From: JAAYOS01 sp050950785
GTDB taxonomy: Bacteria; Bacillota; Clostridia; Oscillospirales; JAAYOS01
Assembly: GCA_050950785.1 (NCBI GenBank)
Contig: JBMNIG010000016.1
Coordinates: 1-40,256, forward strand
Direction of reading: 5' to 3'
Length of the DNA: 40,256 nucleotides
Position 1 is the first letter of the stretch. Every line of letters starts with the position of its first letter. Both the position numbers and the translations under genes were made by a program. Of this stretch, positions 25,834 to 34,294 are shown in pieces. The notes below the pieces were generated by a model. The model searched no databases. It was not told where the DNA came from and saw nothing but the letters and a program-made list of their open reading frames with translations.

Positions 25834-28308
25834 TTAAGTAATGCTGTTTGGTTTAAAATCAGCAGTTATAAGGCAATCTCGGAAACTCTTTTCTTGATTG
25901 AACATTTTAATAGTTAATGACACGATTTTACAGGTCATATTTGTATCCTTAGTGGCTAGGGTTATCTGGAACCGATATCGGTTTCTCACTCGATAGATCG
26001 AAGCCTGTGTTGGTCCCATTACTTGTATATCCGCCTTATAGCGCCTAGCCTGATTCCGTATAAACTCTCCGGTCTGAAGTGCCGCTTTCATTGCATCCAT
26101 TTCTTCTACTGCGGAAACGGTTAGTAGAAGGATTTCGCAGAAGGGCGGTGTGCAAAGTCTCTCCCTGAGACGGATTTCCTCCAGGAAAAAAGCCTCGTAA
26201 TCCTGTCTTGCGGCAGCTAACAGTATGGGATTTTCCGGAGTGAAGGTCTGCAAAACAGCTCTGCCTGGTTTACGCCCTCTTCCTGCCCGGCCCACAACCT
26301 GTGTAATTAGGGAAAAGGTTTGCTCGTGTGAACGGTAATCTTCTGCGTACAGGGACTGATCTGCGTCGATTACGCCAACGAGGGTAACATTGTCAAAGTC
26401 CAGCCCCTTTGCAACCATCTGAGTGCCAAGGAGGATAGGTACCTTTTCTTCACGAAAACGGCTGAGGATCTCCTCATGGGAGCGCCTTGCAGAAGTCGTA
26501 TCGGAGTCCATCCGTAGCACCTCAACACCGTCAAAAAGCTGCTTTAAATCTTCCTCGCACTTCTGAGTGCCGGCACCAACGAATTTGTACTCGCCCCCGC
26601 AAACCGGACACCGGCTTTCTACAGTGTGAGAACATCCGCAGAGATGGCACATCAAACGACCATTGGCAGAATGGTATGTCATTGAGTTTGTACATTGGGT
26701 GCACTCAGGTATTGCACCGCATTCACCACACACAAGCCTGCGACTGTTCCCTCTGCGGTTGAGAAACAGAATCGTTTGCTCGCCGTTTTCTATGTTTTTG
26801 GATATCTCACTTTTTAGAAGAGCGCTGATAGTAGAAGGATTGGCGTTGACCAATTCTTTACGCATATCTGCTATCAACACTTCGGGCAACGCACCTTTGT
26901 TGTACCTCTCGCTAAGAACAAAGAGATTGTACTTGCCGGTTTGCGCAGAGTAATAGCTTTCGACAGACGGGGTAGCACTTGCCAAAATCAACAGAGCCTT
27001 ATTATAGTATGCTCTATATTTCGCCACATCTCTTGCATGATACCTCGGAACATTTTCTGATTTATAAGTATGCTCTTGTTCCTCATCAATGACAATAACG
27101 CCAATATTTTCAAGCGGTGCAAAAATTGCTGAACGTGTACCGAGGACAAGTTGTGCTTCTCCCCTCTTGATGCGCTTCCATTCATCACTACGCTGTCCGG
27201 TGCTGAGCATCGAATGCAGGATCGCTGTCCGATCTCCGAATCTGGATCTAAATATGCGCATCAGCTGCGGAGTGAGTGCGATCTCGGGAACCAGGACTAG
27301 AGCAGTTTGCCCTTTATTCAATACATGCTCGATTACGGACATATATACCTGGGTTTTCCCACTGCCTGTAACACCAAAAAGCAATGCTACTGCCGACTCT
27401 CCGCTGTCCGCAAGTGAAATGAGCCCCTCGGCAGTGGATTTTTGCTCAGTATTCAAAACGACTTGTTCCACATCCTCAGGCTCTTGGTCAAACTCGGGCC
27501 TCCGCATTACTTCCTTTTTATCCAATATGATAAGACCTTTTTCAGCCAACCTCCGAATGGATGCATTACTACACCCGGTGTAATATACTATCTCACCTTC
27601 GGCTGCTTCGCCGCTTGTCAAAAGAAACTCAAGGATCTTTGCGTGATATGGTGCCCTCTTGCTGTTTGACTTGATGTACTCTTCGGCTTCCTCTACCGAC
27701 ACAGCAAGCGACGCTATGCGGATAGTCTTATCCCCAACTCCGCGTATCGCCGCTGTCTCTGTCTCAATGATCCCCTTTTCCATCAGGCTCTTGATTTCGG
27801 GCATGGGATCGATGGAAAGCGCATCCCCAAGTGCCTGTGTTGTCATGGGTCTGTTCAATTTTTCTATAATCAGCTTTTCCCGATCCGTGAGCAAAACACT
27901 GTCGCCCTCAAGAGCCAACCCTGGTACCAGTCGAAGCTTCTGTTCCAAATGGAACCACAGTCCTGCGGGTAGCGCTGCTTTTAAAACATCATAAAATGTG
28001 CAAAAGCAAAACTTCCTAATGCGCAACAGAAGATTGATCATCTCACGGCTTATCACGGGCTCTTCGTCGAGCACTCGCAGAACACTTTTAACTTTATCGA
28101 ATTTAGTTTTGTCGGAAATCTGTAGAACCGTGGCCTCAGTTTTTCGATTTCCACGTCCAAAAGGAACGATCACCCGCATTCCCGGTCTTAGATATTCCGC
28201 CATAGAATCGCAAATTTTATAGTCATATGGGCGGTCTATTCCGTAATTGATAGAACTGACGGCGACCTTGGCGTAAAGCGGGGCACGTCCGCTCTCATCT
28301 GAGCTCAT
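25834..28308 (-). CDS. priA: Primosomal replication protein PriA
   Basis: A 3'-5' helicase that restarts collapsed replication forks. The 824-residue protein has the N-terminal 3'-DNA-binding domain (starting AKVAVSSINYGIDRPYDY) and a winged-helix domain. The helicase core has Walker A GVTGSGKTQVY (about 314), DEEQEHTYKSE (about 408) and ASATPSVES (about 441). The zinc-binding insert has eight cysteines (CGECGAIPECTQC and CHLCGC...CPVC, about 527-564). VVGRAGRGRKPG forms motif VI. The ATG overlaps the rpoZ stop as ATGA. Confidence 0.97.
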   Translation of the reverse strand: MSSDESGRAPLYAKVAVSSINYGIDRPYDYKICDSMAEYLRPGMRVIVPFGRGNRKTEATVLQISDKTKFDKVKSVLRVLDEEPVISREMINLLLRIRKFCFCTFYDVLKAALPAGLWFHLEQKLRLVPGLALEGDSVLLTDREKLIIEKLNRPMTTQALGDALSIDPMPEIKSLMEKGIIETETAAIRGVGDKTIRIASLAVSVEEAEEYIKSNSKRAPYHAKILEFLLTSGEAAEGEIVYYTGCSNASIRRLAEKGLIILDKKEVMRRPEFDQEPEDVEQVVLNTEQKSTAEGLISLADSGESAVALLFGVTGSGKTQVYMSVIEHVLNKGQTALVLVPEIALTPQLMRIFRSRFGDRTAILHSMLSTGQRSDEWKRIKRGEAQLVLGTRSAIFAPLENIGVIVIDEEQEHTYKSENVPRYHARDVAKYRAYYNKALLILASATPSVESYYSAQTGKYNLFVLSERYNKGALPEVLIADMRKELVNANPSTISALLKSEISKNIENGEQTILFLNRRGNSRRLVCGECGAIPECTQCTNSMTYHSANGRLMCHLCGCSHTVESRCPVCGGEYKFVGAGTQKCEEDLKQLFDGVEVLRMDSDTTSARRSHEEILSRFREEKVPILLGTQMVAKGLDFDNVTLVGVIDADQSLYAEDYRSHEQTFSLITQVVGRAGRGRKPGRAVLQTFTPENPILLAAARQDYEAFFLEEIRLRERLCTPPFCEILLLTVSAVEEMDAMKAALQTGEFIRNQARRYKADIQVMGPTQASIYRVRNRYRFQITLATKDTNMTCKIVSLTIKMFNQEKSFRDCLITADFKPNSIT

Positions 28309-28523
28309 TGTTCAAGAGAACCGACACGCCCGTTTCTTAGGCTTCCGCTCAGGCGGCCTTCGGCAATTTCGTTTATGGCGATCTTTACAGGCTTTTGGTC
28401 GAGTTGCTTATCGCTGTCTTCTGCTTCCTGCGCTATCTCTCGGGCGCGTTTTGCAGCGATGTTGACCAGTAGATACCTATTATCTATATTTTTAAGCAAT
28501 TGTCTGATTGATGGATAAAGCAT
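28305..28523 (-). CDS. rpoZ: RNA polymerase omega subunit
   Basis: The 72-residue protein has the family core: PSIRQLLKNIDNRYLLVNIAAKRAREIAQ (about 4-32), followed by KPVKIAINEIAEGRL (about 45-59). Omega promotes RNA polymerase assembly. It lies between gmk and priA. In many Firmicutes coaBC stands between rpoZ and priA; here the rpoZ stop overlaps the priA start, so coaBC is not at this locus. The GGGAGG upstream is 15 bases from the ATG, which is rather far. Confidence 0.93.
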   Translation of the reverse strand: MLYPSIRQLLKNIDNRYLLVNIAAKRAREIAQEAEDSDKQLDQKPVKIAINEIAEGRLSGSLRNGRVGSLEQ

Positions 28524-28543
28524 AATGTTTATAAAGACCTCCC

Positions 28544-29161
28544 TTAGTCTTCAGTGTTTAAGTTTGAGTATTGTATGTTTTCAAGGGACAGACGCTTTAA
28601 GTTGCAATGCTCGGCTGTCAAAATCGCCTGCAATTTGCAAACAGCGTTGTCCACTGTGTCATTTACCACAAGATAATCATATTCCCGTACATTTTCATAT
28701 TCCCTCTCGGCAATCGAAAGTCTTTTTCTAATGCTGTGTTCAGATTCGGTTCCCCTTGATCTCAATCGGGCTTCAAGTTCATCTATCGATGGTGGTATCA
28801 AAAAAACCAAAACAACATCCGGTTTCTTTTTGCGAATCTGAAGTCCCCCCTGCATATCTATTTCAAGAATTACGTCTTTGCCTTCCTCAAGCATCTTGTC
28901 AACAGCTTCTGCAGGTGTTCCATAGTAATTTCCGGCATACTCGGCGTACTCCAGAAGTTCATCCCTTTTAATCATTGCCTCAAAGTCGTCTTTAGAAACG
29001 AAAAAATAATGATTTCCGTTAGTTTCACATGACCGGGGCGTGCGCGTTGTTGCTGAAACAGATAAGTATATCTTATCCGACCGGTTGACAAGTTGCTGCA
29101 CAACAGTTCCCTTGCCTGCACCGGAAGGACCCGACACAACCATCAGTACTCCTCTACTCAT
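28544..29161 (-). CDS. gmk: Guanylate kinase
   Basis: It converts GMP to GDP. The 205-residue protein has the P-loop SGPSGAGKGTV (about 9-19) and the GMP-binding TRTPRSCETNGNHYFFV (about 40-57). YAGNYYGTP (about 77) and EIDMQGGLQIRKK (about 98-110) follow. The ATG at 29161 overlaps the remA stop codon; a TTG at 29164 is an alternative. It is part of the conserved yicC-remA-gmk-rpoZ order. Confidence 0.97.
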   Translation of the reverse strand: MSRGVLMVVSGPSGAGKGTVVQQLVNRSDKIYLSVSATTRTPRSCETNGNHYFFVSKDDFEAMIKRDELLEYAEYAGNYYGTPAEAVDKMLEEGKDVILEIDMQGGLQIRKKKPDVVLVFLIPPSIDELEARLRSRGTESEHSIRKRLSIAEREYENVREYDYLVVNDTVDNAVCKLQAILTAEHCNLKRLSLENIQYSNLNTED

Positions 29162-29417
29162 CAATATCTTCCTCTTCGTTATCGGTCACCTCAAGCCTGT
29201 TTGCGATGGTTTCCGGTTGTATTGCCGACAGGATAATGTGGTCGGAATCCGTTATGATGACCGCTCTGTTGCGGCGGCCGTATGTCGCATCAATCAACAT
29301 CCCCCTGTCCCTGGCCTCCTGAATTATTCTCTTTATGGGAGCGGAATCAGGACTTACGATTGCAATAAGTCGCGTCGCCGACACCATGTTCCCAAATCCG
29401 ATGTTTATCAGCTTCAT
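29154..29417 (-). CDS. remA: RemA-like DNA-binding regulator (DUF370)
   Basis: The start at 29417 (MKLINIGFGNMVSATRLIAI) has GGAGG 6 bases upstream. RemA in Bacillus activates matrix and osmoprotection genes, and in Clostridia it is widely kept next to gmk. The 87-residue protein matches the family core: arginines in PIKRIIQEARDRG (about 28-40) and DATYGRRNRAVIITDSDHIILSA (about 43-65). It ends in a short acidic tail (EEEDIDE). It overlaps gmk by 8 bases. Confidence 0.93.
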   Translation of the reverse strand: MKLINIGFGNMVSATRLIAIVSPDSAPIKRIIQEARDRGMLIDATYGRRNRAVIITDSDHIILSAIQPETIANRLEVTDNEEEDIDE

Positions 29418-29446
29418 AAAAATCCTCCGAACACATTTGCTCAAAT

Positions 29447-30325
29447 TTACTCTATGTTCTGTACCTGTTCACGAATCTTTTCGATTTCCGATTTTATATC
29501 GACGATCAAACCTGAGATTGTGACGTCATTTACCTTTGAGCCTATAGTATTGGTCTCACGATTCAACTCTTGAATGAGGAAATCCAGCTTTCGTCCAATC
29601 GTTCCACCCTTCTTGAGCATATCCCGCAACTGTCCTATGTGGCTGCGGATCCTCACCACTTCCTCATCCACTGCAACTTTGTCGGCATGGAGAGCAGCCT
29701 CAAGAAGGATCCTATTTTCGTCTATGCCGGCATCACCGATCAGTTCCTTCATTTTTTCAAAAAGTTTTTCTCTGTATTCTGGAAGGACGTCGGCAGAAAT
29801 TTTCTCGATTTCATTGACATTCTTTTCAATAATCTCTGTGCGGGCAATAATGTCCCTTGTCAAGTTATCACCCTCACGGATACGCATTGAATTGAGTCCT
29901 TCTAAAGCCTCATCAAGTGTTGACAACAAACCCTTGAGCAGTATGTCTTCATCCGTTTCCTTCTGGCTGATCGTGAACACCTCGGGCATTCGGGCAAATT
30001 GCATAAGATCGATTGAGCTTTTTAGCTTAAACATATCCCGCATTTTATTCAATGCACTAAAATATGACTGGGCTATATTGTGGTTAAATTGAATGTCTAT
30101 GTTTGATCCTTCTTTGTGCTCTATTGTTACAAAAACGTCGACCTTTCCTCTGGAGACCATACTTTGCACCCTTGACTTTATATGCTCCTCCATGGAAATG
30201 TAAATACGTGGGATCCGTACCGTGCAATCATAATAGCGATGATTTACTGAACGAAGCTCAACGGTAACGTCACAGTCGACCAGGCTTGTCTGTGCCCTGC
30301 CGTAACCGGTCATGCTTTTTATCAT
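29447..30325 (-). CDS. yicC: YicC-family endoribonuclease
   Basis: The start at 30325 (MIKSMTGYGRAQ) follows GGAGG by 12 bases. The 292-residue protein has the family N-terminus (SMTGYGRA...VELRSVNHRYYD) and the C-terminal DUF1732 portion ending LIQELNRETNTIGSKVNDVTIS...EKIREQVQNIE. The last part forms the hallmark helices. YicC proteins are now known as RNases that act on small RNAs in enteric bacteria; the role in Clostridia (YloC in Bacillus) is less clear. It stands directly before remA. Confidence 0.92.
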   Translation of the reverse strand: MIKSMTGYGRAQTSLVDCDVTVELRSVNHRYYDCTVRIPRIYISMEEHIKSRVQSMVSRGKVDVFVTIEHKEGSNIDIQFNHNIAQSYFSALNKMRDMFKLKSSIDLMQFARMPEVFTISQKETDEDILLKGLLSTLDEALEGLNSMRIREGDNLTRDIIARTEIIEKNVNEIEKISADVLPEYREKLFEKMKELIGDAGIDENRILLEAALHADKVAVDEEVVRIRSHIGQLRDMLKKGGTIGRKLDFLIQELNRETNTIGSKVNDVTISGLIVDIKSEIEKIREQVQNIE

Positions 30326-30369
30326 AATAACTTCAACCTCCGACTTCCGCTGATTTTTTGATTTTTCAG

Positions 30370-30888
30370 CTACATCCACTTTACAAGCCTGTTAATAAAG
30401 ACTGCGATAAGTCCGGTAAAGCCGATGTCAAAGATAACAAAAACGATATTTCCCGCAACATATATAATCGGAATGAGCAACTTAACGGACAGAGGAGTGT
30501 TGAATACAACAAACCCTTTCAGCAAGCCGGGGGCCAGCAGTAGCAGGGCTGTCGTAAGCACATTGAAAAACACCAGCTTCAATATCCATTCAACCCACAG
30601 TCTGTCAACACGTTCTATCAGACTTTTTATCATCGGGTAATGCCCGAATAATACAATGTACAATAATGTTATACCCTTATTTGGCAATATAAGAAGGGAT
30701 AAAACAGAAACAATAGAGTAAAGTACAAAGCCTGCCGAAATGCCATACTTAATTACAAGTATAGAAGGTAAAATACCGGCAATGGCTATTACAGCGATCC
30801 GGGCAGTTGGGATCATAGAGGGCAAATACAGGATAATAACCGAAAGCGCGCAAAGTAGTGCGGTATACGCAATCTGTTTTGTTTTCAT
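30370..30888 (-). CDS. Integral membrane protein, possible ECF-transporter S-component-like
   Basis: The start at 30888 (MKTKQIAYTALLCALSVII) lies one base after the J-domain gene stop; the ribosome binding site is weak, so translation is probably coupled. The 172-residue protein has about five or six membrane helices and almost no soluble parts. Its start resembles the 'K.iaytALl.AlsvIl' N-terminus of energy-coupling-factor S components. The loop LFGHYPMIKSLIERVDRLWVEW is a feature of an uncharacterised clostridial family. No energising A or T subunit is encoded nearby. Substrate unknown. Confidence 0.6.
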   Translation of the reverse strand: MKTKQIAYTALLCALSVIILYLPSMIPTARIAVIAIAGILPSILVIKYGISAGFVLYSIVSVLSLLILPNKGITLLYIVLFGHYPMIKSLIERVDRLWVEWILKLVFFNVLTTALLLLAPGLLKGFVVFNTPLSVKLLIPIIYVAGNIVFVIFDIGFTGLIAVFINRLVKWM

Positions 30889-30889
30889 T

Positions 30890-31522
30890 TTATCTACAAC
30901 CAATACAGGGTATCAGGTTTCCACCCATGCATTCACATAAACAATCTGCACATATCAGATTCATACAGCAGTCACTTGATGTCATATGTCCACCATAACC
31001 GTAAGGGGCACGATACGCTCTGCCTCCGGACTGTATCATGTTCAATGCTTGACGGTATTCCATGTTCGATGGATCCATGTCTACGGCAGTCTTATAGTAT
31101 CTTAAGGCCTCGTCAAACCAACCCTTTCGTTGGCTGAGGGCACCCATTAGGAAATACCATTCAGCATTGCGATCGGGAACCGATTGCAGCATCTGTTCCG
31201 CTTGCACTAAGTTTCCGCTTACGATGTACTGCCTGATCCTGGCATATATGCCTGAACCTCCATATGCGCTTTGCTGCCCATACGAAGAACTGTAACCACC
31301 GGTTTCTGATGTGTAACCTCCACCCGACTTTCCGGATCTCTCCTTCATTATTTGGTCATATGCCTCGTTTATTTCCTTCATCTTCTCTTCTGCCAAATCG
31401 GAAAGAGGGTTATGAGCGTAGTTGTCAGGGTGATATTTTCGTGCAAGCTCACGGTAAGCTTGCTTTATGGTATCAGTTGATGCATCAGGGCTCACATTCA
31501 ATACCTTATAGGGGTCTTTCAT
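30890..31522 (-). CDS. J-domain protein with TPR and cysteine-rich C-terminus
   Basis: The start at 31522 (MKDPYKVLNVSPDAS) has AAGGAG 8 bases upstream and overlaps the previous gene by 17 bases. The 210-residue protein has a J domain at 1-70 with the HPD motif in RKYHPDNY (about 30-34), so it should stimulate an Hsp70. A Gly/Ser/Tyr-rich linker follows. A TPR-like pair at about 105-165 reads NAEWYFLMGALSQRKGWFDEALRYYKTAVDMDP. The tail (about 185-210) holds nine cysteines in CC, C-x-x-C-x-C and C-x-x-C spacings, a likely metal site. It stands between a DUF5685 gene and a membrane protein gene, so these three may act together. No dnaK is nearby. Confidence 0.88.
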   Translation of the reverse strand: MKDPYKVLNVSPDASTDTIKQAYRELARKYHPDNYAHNPLSDLAEEKMKEINEAYDQIMKERSGKSGGGYTSETGGYSSSYGQQSAYGGSGIYARIRQYIVSGNLVQAEQMLQSVPDRNAEWYFLMGALSQRKGWFDEALRYYKTAVDMDPSNMEYRQALNMIQSGGRAYRAPYGYGGHMTSSDCCMNLICADCLCECMGGNLIPCIGCR

Positions 31523-32393
31523 CGGCTTTACTCCTTCGCTGCCAAGTGCCGCTGAGAACCTCAGCTGTAACGGCATTAAGTCCTTTATATATTATATTCG
31601 CCACCAATCCTTCCCAGGATTTCCATTCTATCAATTCAAAGGCAGAGGCTGCAGCTGCCATAGAATGAGAAAGGGTGATTTCTATCTCATCTTTTATCTC
31701 TTGCGGCAAAACACTATCGTAAATATCATAACGACATGATATTGGATTGTACAAGTTGTTTGCCATGTCTGATTGATAGTCGTCACAAGCATCGATTATA
31801 TATATCCATCGGCCAATGTGGTAGAACATTGTCCGAAGTATCCTACTGGTCTGTTCGTCAGTTTCAGCTTCTTCTACAGCATAAGCTAGGATCGAAGCAA
31901 ACGCATCAGCCGTTTTGTCAATTGACGGTGAGCGCTCTATCTCCAACTGTGTAAGCGTCCTAATGGATCTCTCGATCCTCTCGGAAAGACGTGGTCTTCT
32001 ACGGCTTGCACTCTTGAAAAAAGGCGTCATAATGAGCTTTAGGAGGAAAGGGAATATACAAGCAAGTCCTTTTTTGTCCCTTATCTGGTCTTCCAGTTTG
32101 AAGTATGTCAACAGCACAGTCAAGTCCGCCGCAAGATCGGAGGAAGCCGTGGAACAGGCGGTATTTTTCTTTCTAAAGGGACTTGCTATACATCTGCGAC
32201 CGCAAGTGGATGTCTCTCCCTCCACAGCTGCAAGCACTGTCGCGAAAAAGGTCAGATCGTAGTTAAGAACAAACCTCGCAGGCAATCCGTACCTTTTTCC
32301 AAGCGAATGGCAAAGTCCACAGTAAACCGCCTTAAATAGCTCATACTCTGCTACCTTCAACTCGCCCTTAAGGGGTCGCACATACCCAAACAT
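31506..32393 (-). CDS. DUF5685 family protein, function unknown
   Basis: The 295-residue protein starts MFGYVRPLKGELKVAEYELF and continues with VYCGLCHSLGKRYGLPAR, the signature of DUF5685, which is restricted mainly to Clostridia. It is predicted to be all-helical. Residues worth noting are the CGLC pair (about 30-33), a cysteine/arginine-rich stretch STCGRRCIASPFRKKNTAC (about 60-80), and RWIYIIDACDDYQSDMANN (about 195-212). The last resembles, without proof, the aspartate-rich motifs of isoprenoid-synthase-fold enzymes. GGAGG lies before the ATG. It heads the run with the J-domain protein and the membrane protein. Confidence 0.85.
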   Translation of the reverse strand: MFGYVRPLKGELKVAEYELFKAVYCGLCHSLGKRYGLPARFVLNYDLTFFATVLAAVEGETSTCGRRCIASPFRKKNTACSTASSDLAADLTVLLTYFKLEDQIRDKKGLACIFPFLLKLIMTPFFKSASRRRPRLSERIERSIRTLTQLEIERSPSIDKTADAFASILAYAVEEAETDEQTSRILRTMFYHIGRWIYIIDACDDYQSDMANNLYNPISCRYDIYDSVLPQEIKDEIEITLSHSMAAAASAFELIEWKSWEGLVANIIYKGLNAVTAEVLSGTWQRRSKADERPL

Positions 32394-32431
32394 TCATCCT
32401 CCGTAGTCCAATAATCTTTCTTATCCCATCT

Positions 32432-32461
32432 ATACTACTATATTTTCTTAGGAATTGGCAA
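32432..32461 (-). promoter_or_regulatory. Possible promoter of the DUF5685 gene
   Basis: On the minus strand TTGCCA (32456-32461) is followed, after 18 bases, by TAGTAT (32432-32437), 38 bases before the start codon. The match is moderate. The remaining intergenic sequence to 32645 shows no clear terminator for the RseC-like gene. Confidence 0.3.
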
Positions 32462-32645
32462 CTATCAGCATTGCAATATAAATACCTTACCACTATAAAG
32501 TTGCCATCTCTTTTTGAATTAGCACTGCTGATCTGAAGTTTTTTATTGCCTCTATTTTGTGAGATAGGGCTAATCCAAAAGCATCATTACTTGTCCTATA
32601 GGGTAAGGTCAAGGCAAAAAACCGTCCCATATCTTACTTATCTTA

Positions 32646-33056
32646 TTATTTTTGTAAAATCTGTGTGACAGTTAGATACACCTTTTCCTTTTTCCTTTTG
32701 CCAAAAACAACTGCCACAAAGATTCCCATGGCAAATCCCAAAGCCGCTCCAATCCCTGGCGCGTATGGGCTGCTAAAAAGTGAGTCTGCGAAAATATATC
32801 CAAACATAAGCAACAAAACCGGTACCATATAAATCAGTGCAGCAATTCCGTAGATATCACCTCTGCGGCTTTCAACAACTACCATATCACCAACTTCTGC
32901 TCCTACCGGGTTGTAAGCCAAGGCTAAAACTTTTTCACTAGCTGAAGTGCAGCCTTTACATGAAGAGCAGTTGCCACCGCAAGCAGACTCTCTGTGCATT
33001 TCAACCGAGCATAGGTTTTTTTCAATTATTTCAACGACTCGAACTGTCTGTTTCAC
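32646..33056 (-). CDS. RseC/SoxR-reducing-system family membrane protein
   Basis: The 136-residue protein has a short N-terminal domain with the cysteine cluster CGGNCSSCKGC (about 26-36), followed by two membrane helices at about 70-90 and 95-115. This is the architecture of the RseC/RsxG-associated family linked to Rnf complexes and to SoxR reduction in proteobacteria. In Clostridia it is found alone and its role is unclear; an iron-sulfur or redox function is inferred from the cysteines. It begins at the base where cdaR ends (33056), so it is cotranscribed with cdaA-cdaR. Confidence 0.82.
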   Translation of the reverse strand: MKQTVRVVEIIEKNLCSVEMHRESACGGNCSSCKGCTSASEKVLALAYNPVGAEVGDMVVVESRRGDIYGIAALIYMVPVLLLMFGYIFADSLFSSPYAPGIGAALGFAMGIFVAVVFGKRKKEKVYLTVTQILQK

Positions 33057-34294
33057 TAGCTGTCCTCCGCGGAGACTTCTATTACGATTCTATACTCTCC
33101 CACAACTCCCGCATCCGAATAGCCGTCCAGATAGACATTTGCTATAACAGAATACCGCCCATTTGTGGAGAGCGACGCATCTTTGAGGTCTGCAACAGCT
33201 CTGAGATTGTGGGAGAATATAAGATCCAGGATTTCTTCCCTGCCCCGGAGCCGTACAGGTAGTTCATTTGTTATGATTTCAACATTCAGACCTTCAGGAA
33301 TATTGATTACGTTTATATCATCACAGATGTATTCGCGAGTTGTTACTCCTGTGATTTGGTGTATTGTCACTGTACAGCTTGTTTCACCGCTAATGGTCTC
33401 TACCTCGTTTGGCAGGTTGATCCTGAAGCTGATCTCACCGGGACTTATGATCTTCGCAAGATCGATTCTGCCTACGGTAATATTGTTCAAGCCTTCAAGT
33501 GCCTCAGGTGAACCTGCAACTGTGATAAATTCCGGAGATAATGAGTATTCAATATTTTCTTCTCTGGCTCCCCCGCCCTCGACTATATCCACGAGTAGAT
33601 TTAGATTTTTGATCTTCTTGACCGGGAATGTCACAGCCACAAAATTGTGGTCGGTGGTGATCCCTTCCTTGCTGATTTCTTTGCCGTTTTCATCACGAAA
33701 TACATACTCCAGTTCCTGAGTCAGAGTGCGTTCCTGGTTTTCACGTTCCCACACGACTTCTGCGTATGCAATGGATTTGATCTTCTCCTCGGGACCTGAA
33801 ATCTTCAGAAATTCGGGCGTCAAAATCGGAGTGTCCGCCATAAAACCTTCTGCTATGCTGCCCTTGTTTTCTACAACTATATCTACGATACCGGTATCAA
33901 CTTTTTCAACCTGTATATTGATATAGTATGGTCTGCGCTCGATTATACTCACCGAGTCGACCGGCAAGGACTCTACGTCATAAGCCAGGCTATATGGTCC
34001 TGCAGACGTGATTACACTAAGGTCTGCAGTGACCTCGATTTCATTTTTCCTTGTTTTCAGTTTTGAAAGATTTATCATGTTGCCGCGCACAACCAATGAA
34101 ACTGTCGGTGTGCTTTCAGACGTGACGATCAGCCCCCGATCTTCATAGAGCTGCTCCTCACCTTTGAGCACCACCTTGATGCCGGATATCGTCTCCTCCG
34201 TTTCCGGTTGCTCAACACCGATCATATAGATCCATAGAACAAGCGAGATAAAAAGAGAGAGAATAATATATGGTATTTTCCTATTCATTTTCAT
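33056..34294 (-). CDS. cdaR: CdaR, YbbR-domain regulator of diadenylate cyclase
   Basis: CdaR binds and modulates CdaA at the membrane. The 412-residue protein has one N-terminal membrane helix (about 5-24) and then, outside the cell, about four YbbR repeats of beta structure. A typical repeat contains 'P..V.l.v.g....l' patterns, such as STPTVSLVVRGNMINLSKLK (about 60-80) and LTPEFLKISGPEEKIKSI (about 155-172). It overlaps cdaA by 14 bases, so translation is coupled. Confidence 0.93.
   Translation of the reverse strand: MKMNRKIPYIILSLFISLVLWIYMIGVEQPETEETISGIKVVLKGEEQLYEDRGLIVTSESTPTVSLVVRGNMINLSKLKTRKNEIEVTADLSVITSAGPYSLAYDVESLPVDSVSIIERRPYYINIQVEKVDTGIVDIVVENKGSIAEGFMADTPILTPEFLKISGPEEKIKSIAYAEVVWERENQERTLTQELEYVFRDENGKEISKEGITTDHNFVAVTFPVKKIKNLNLLVDIVEGGGAREENIEYSLSPEFITVAGSPEALEGLNNITVGRIDLAKIISPGEISFRINLPNEVETISGETSCTVTIHQITGVTTREYICDDINVINIPEGLNVEIITNELPVRLRGREEILDLIFSHNLRAVADLKDASLSTNGRYSVIANVYLDGYSDAGVVGEYRIVIEVSAEDS

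Noticed and set aside
27089..27583. 164-codon open frame on the plus strand
   Set aside because: It is antisense to the helicase core of priA and rich in serine and threonine, as expected from a shadow frame.
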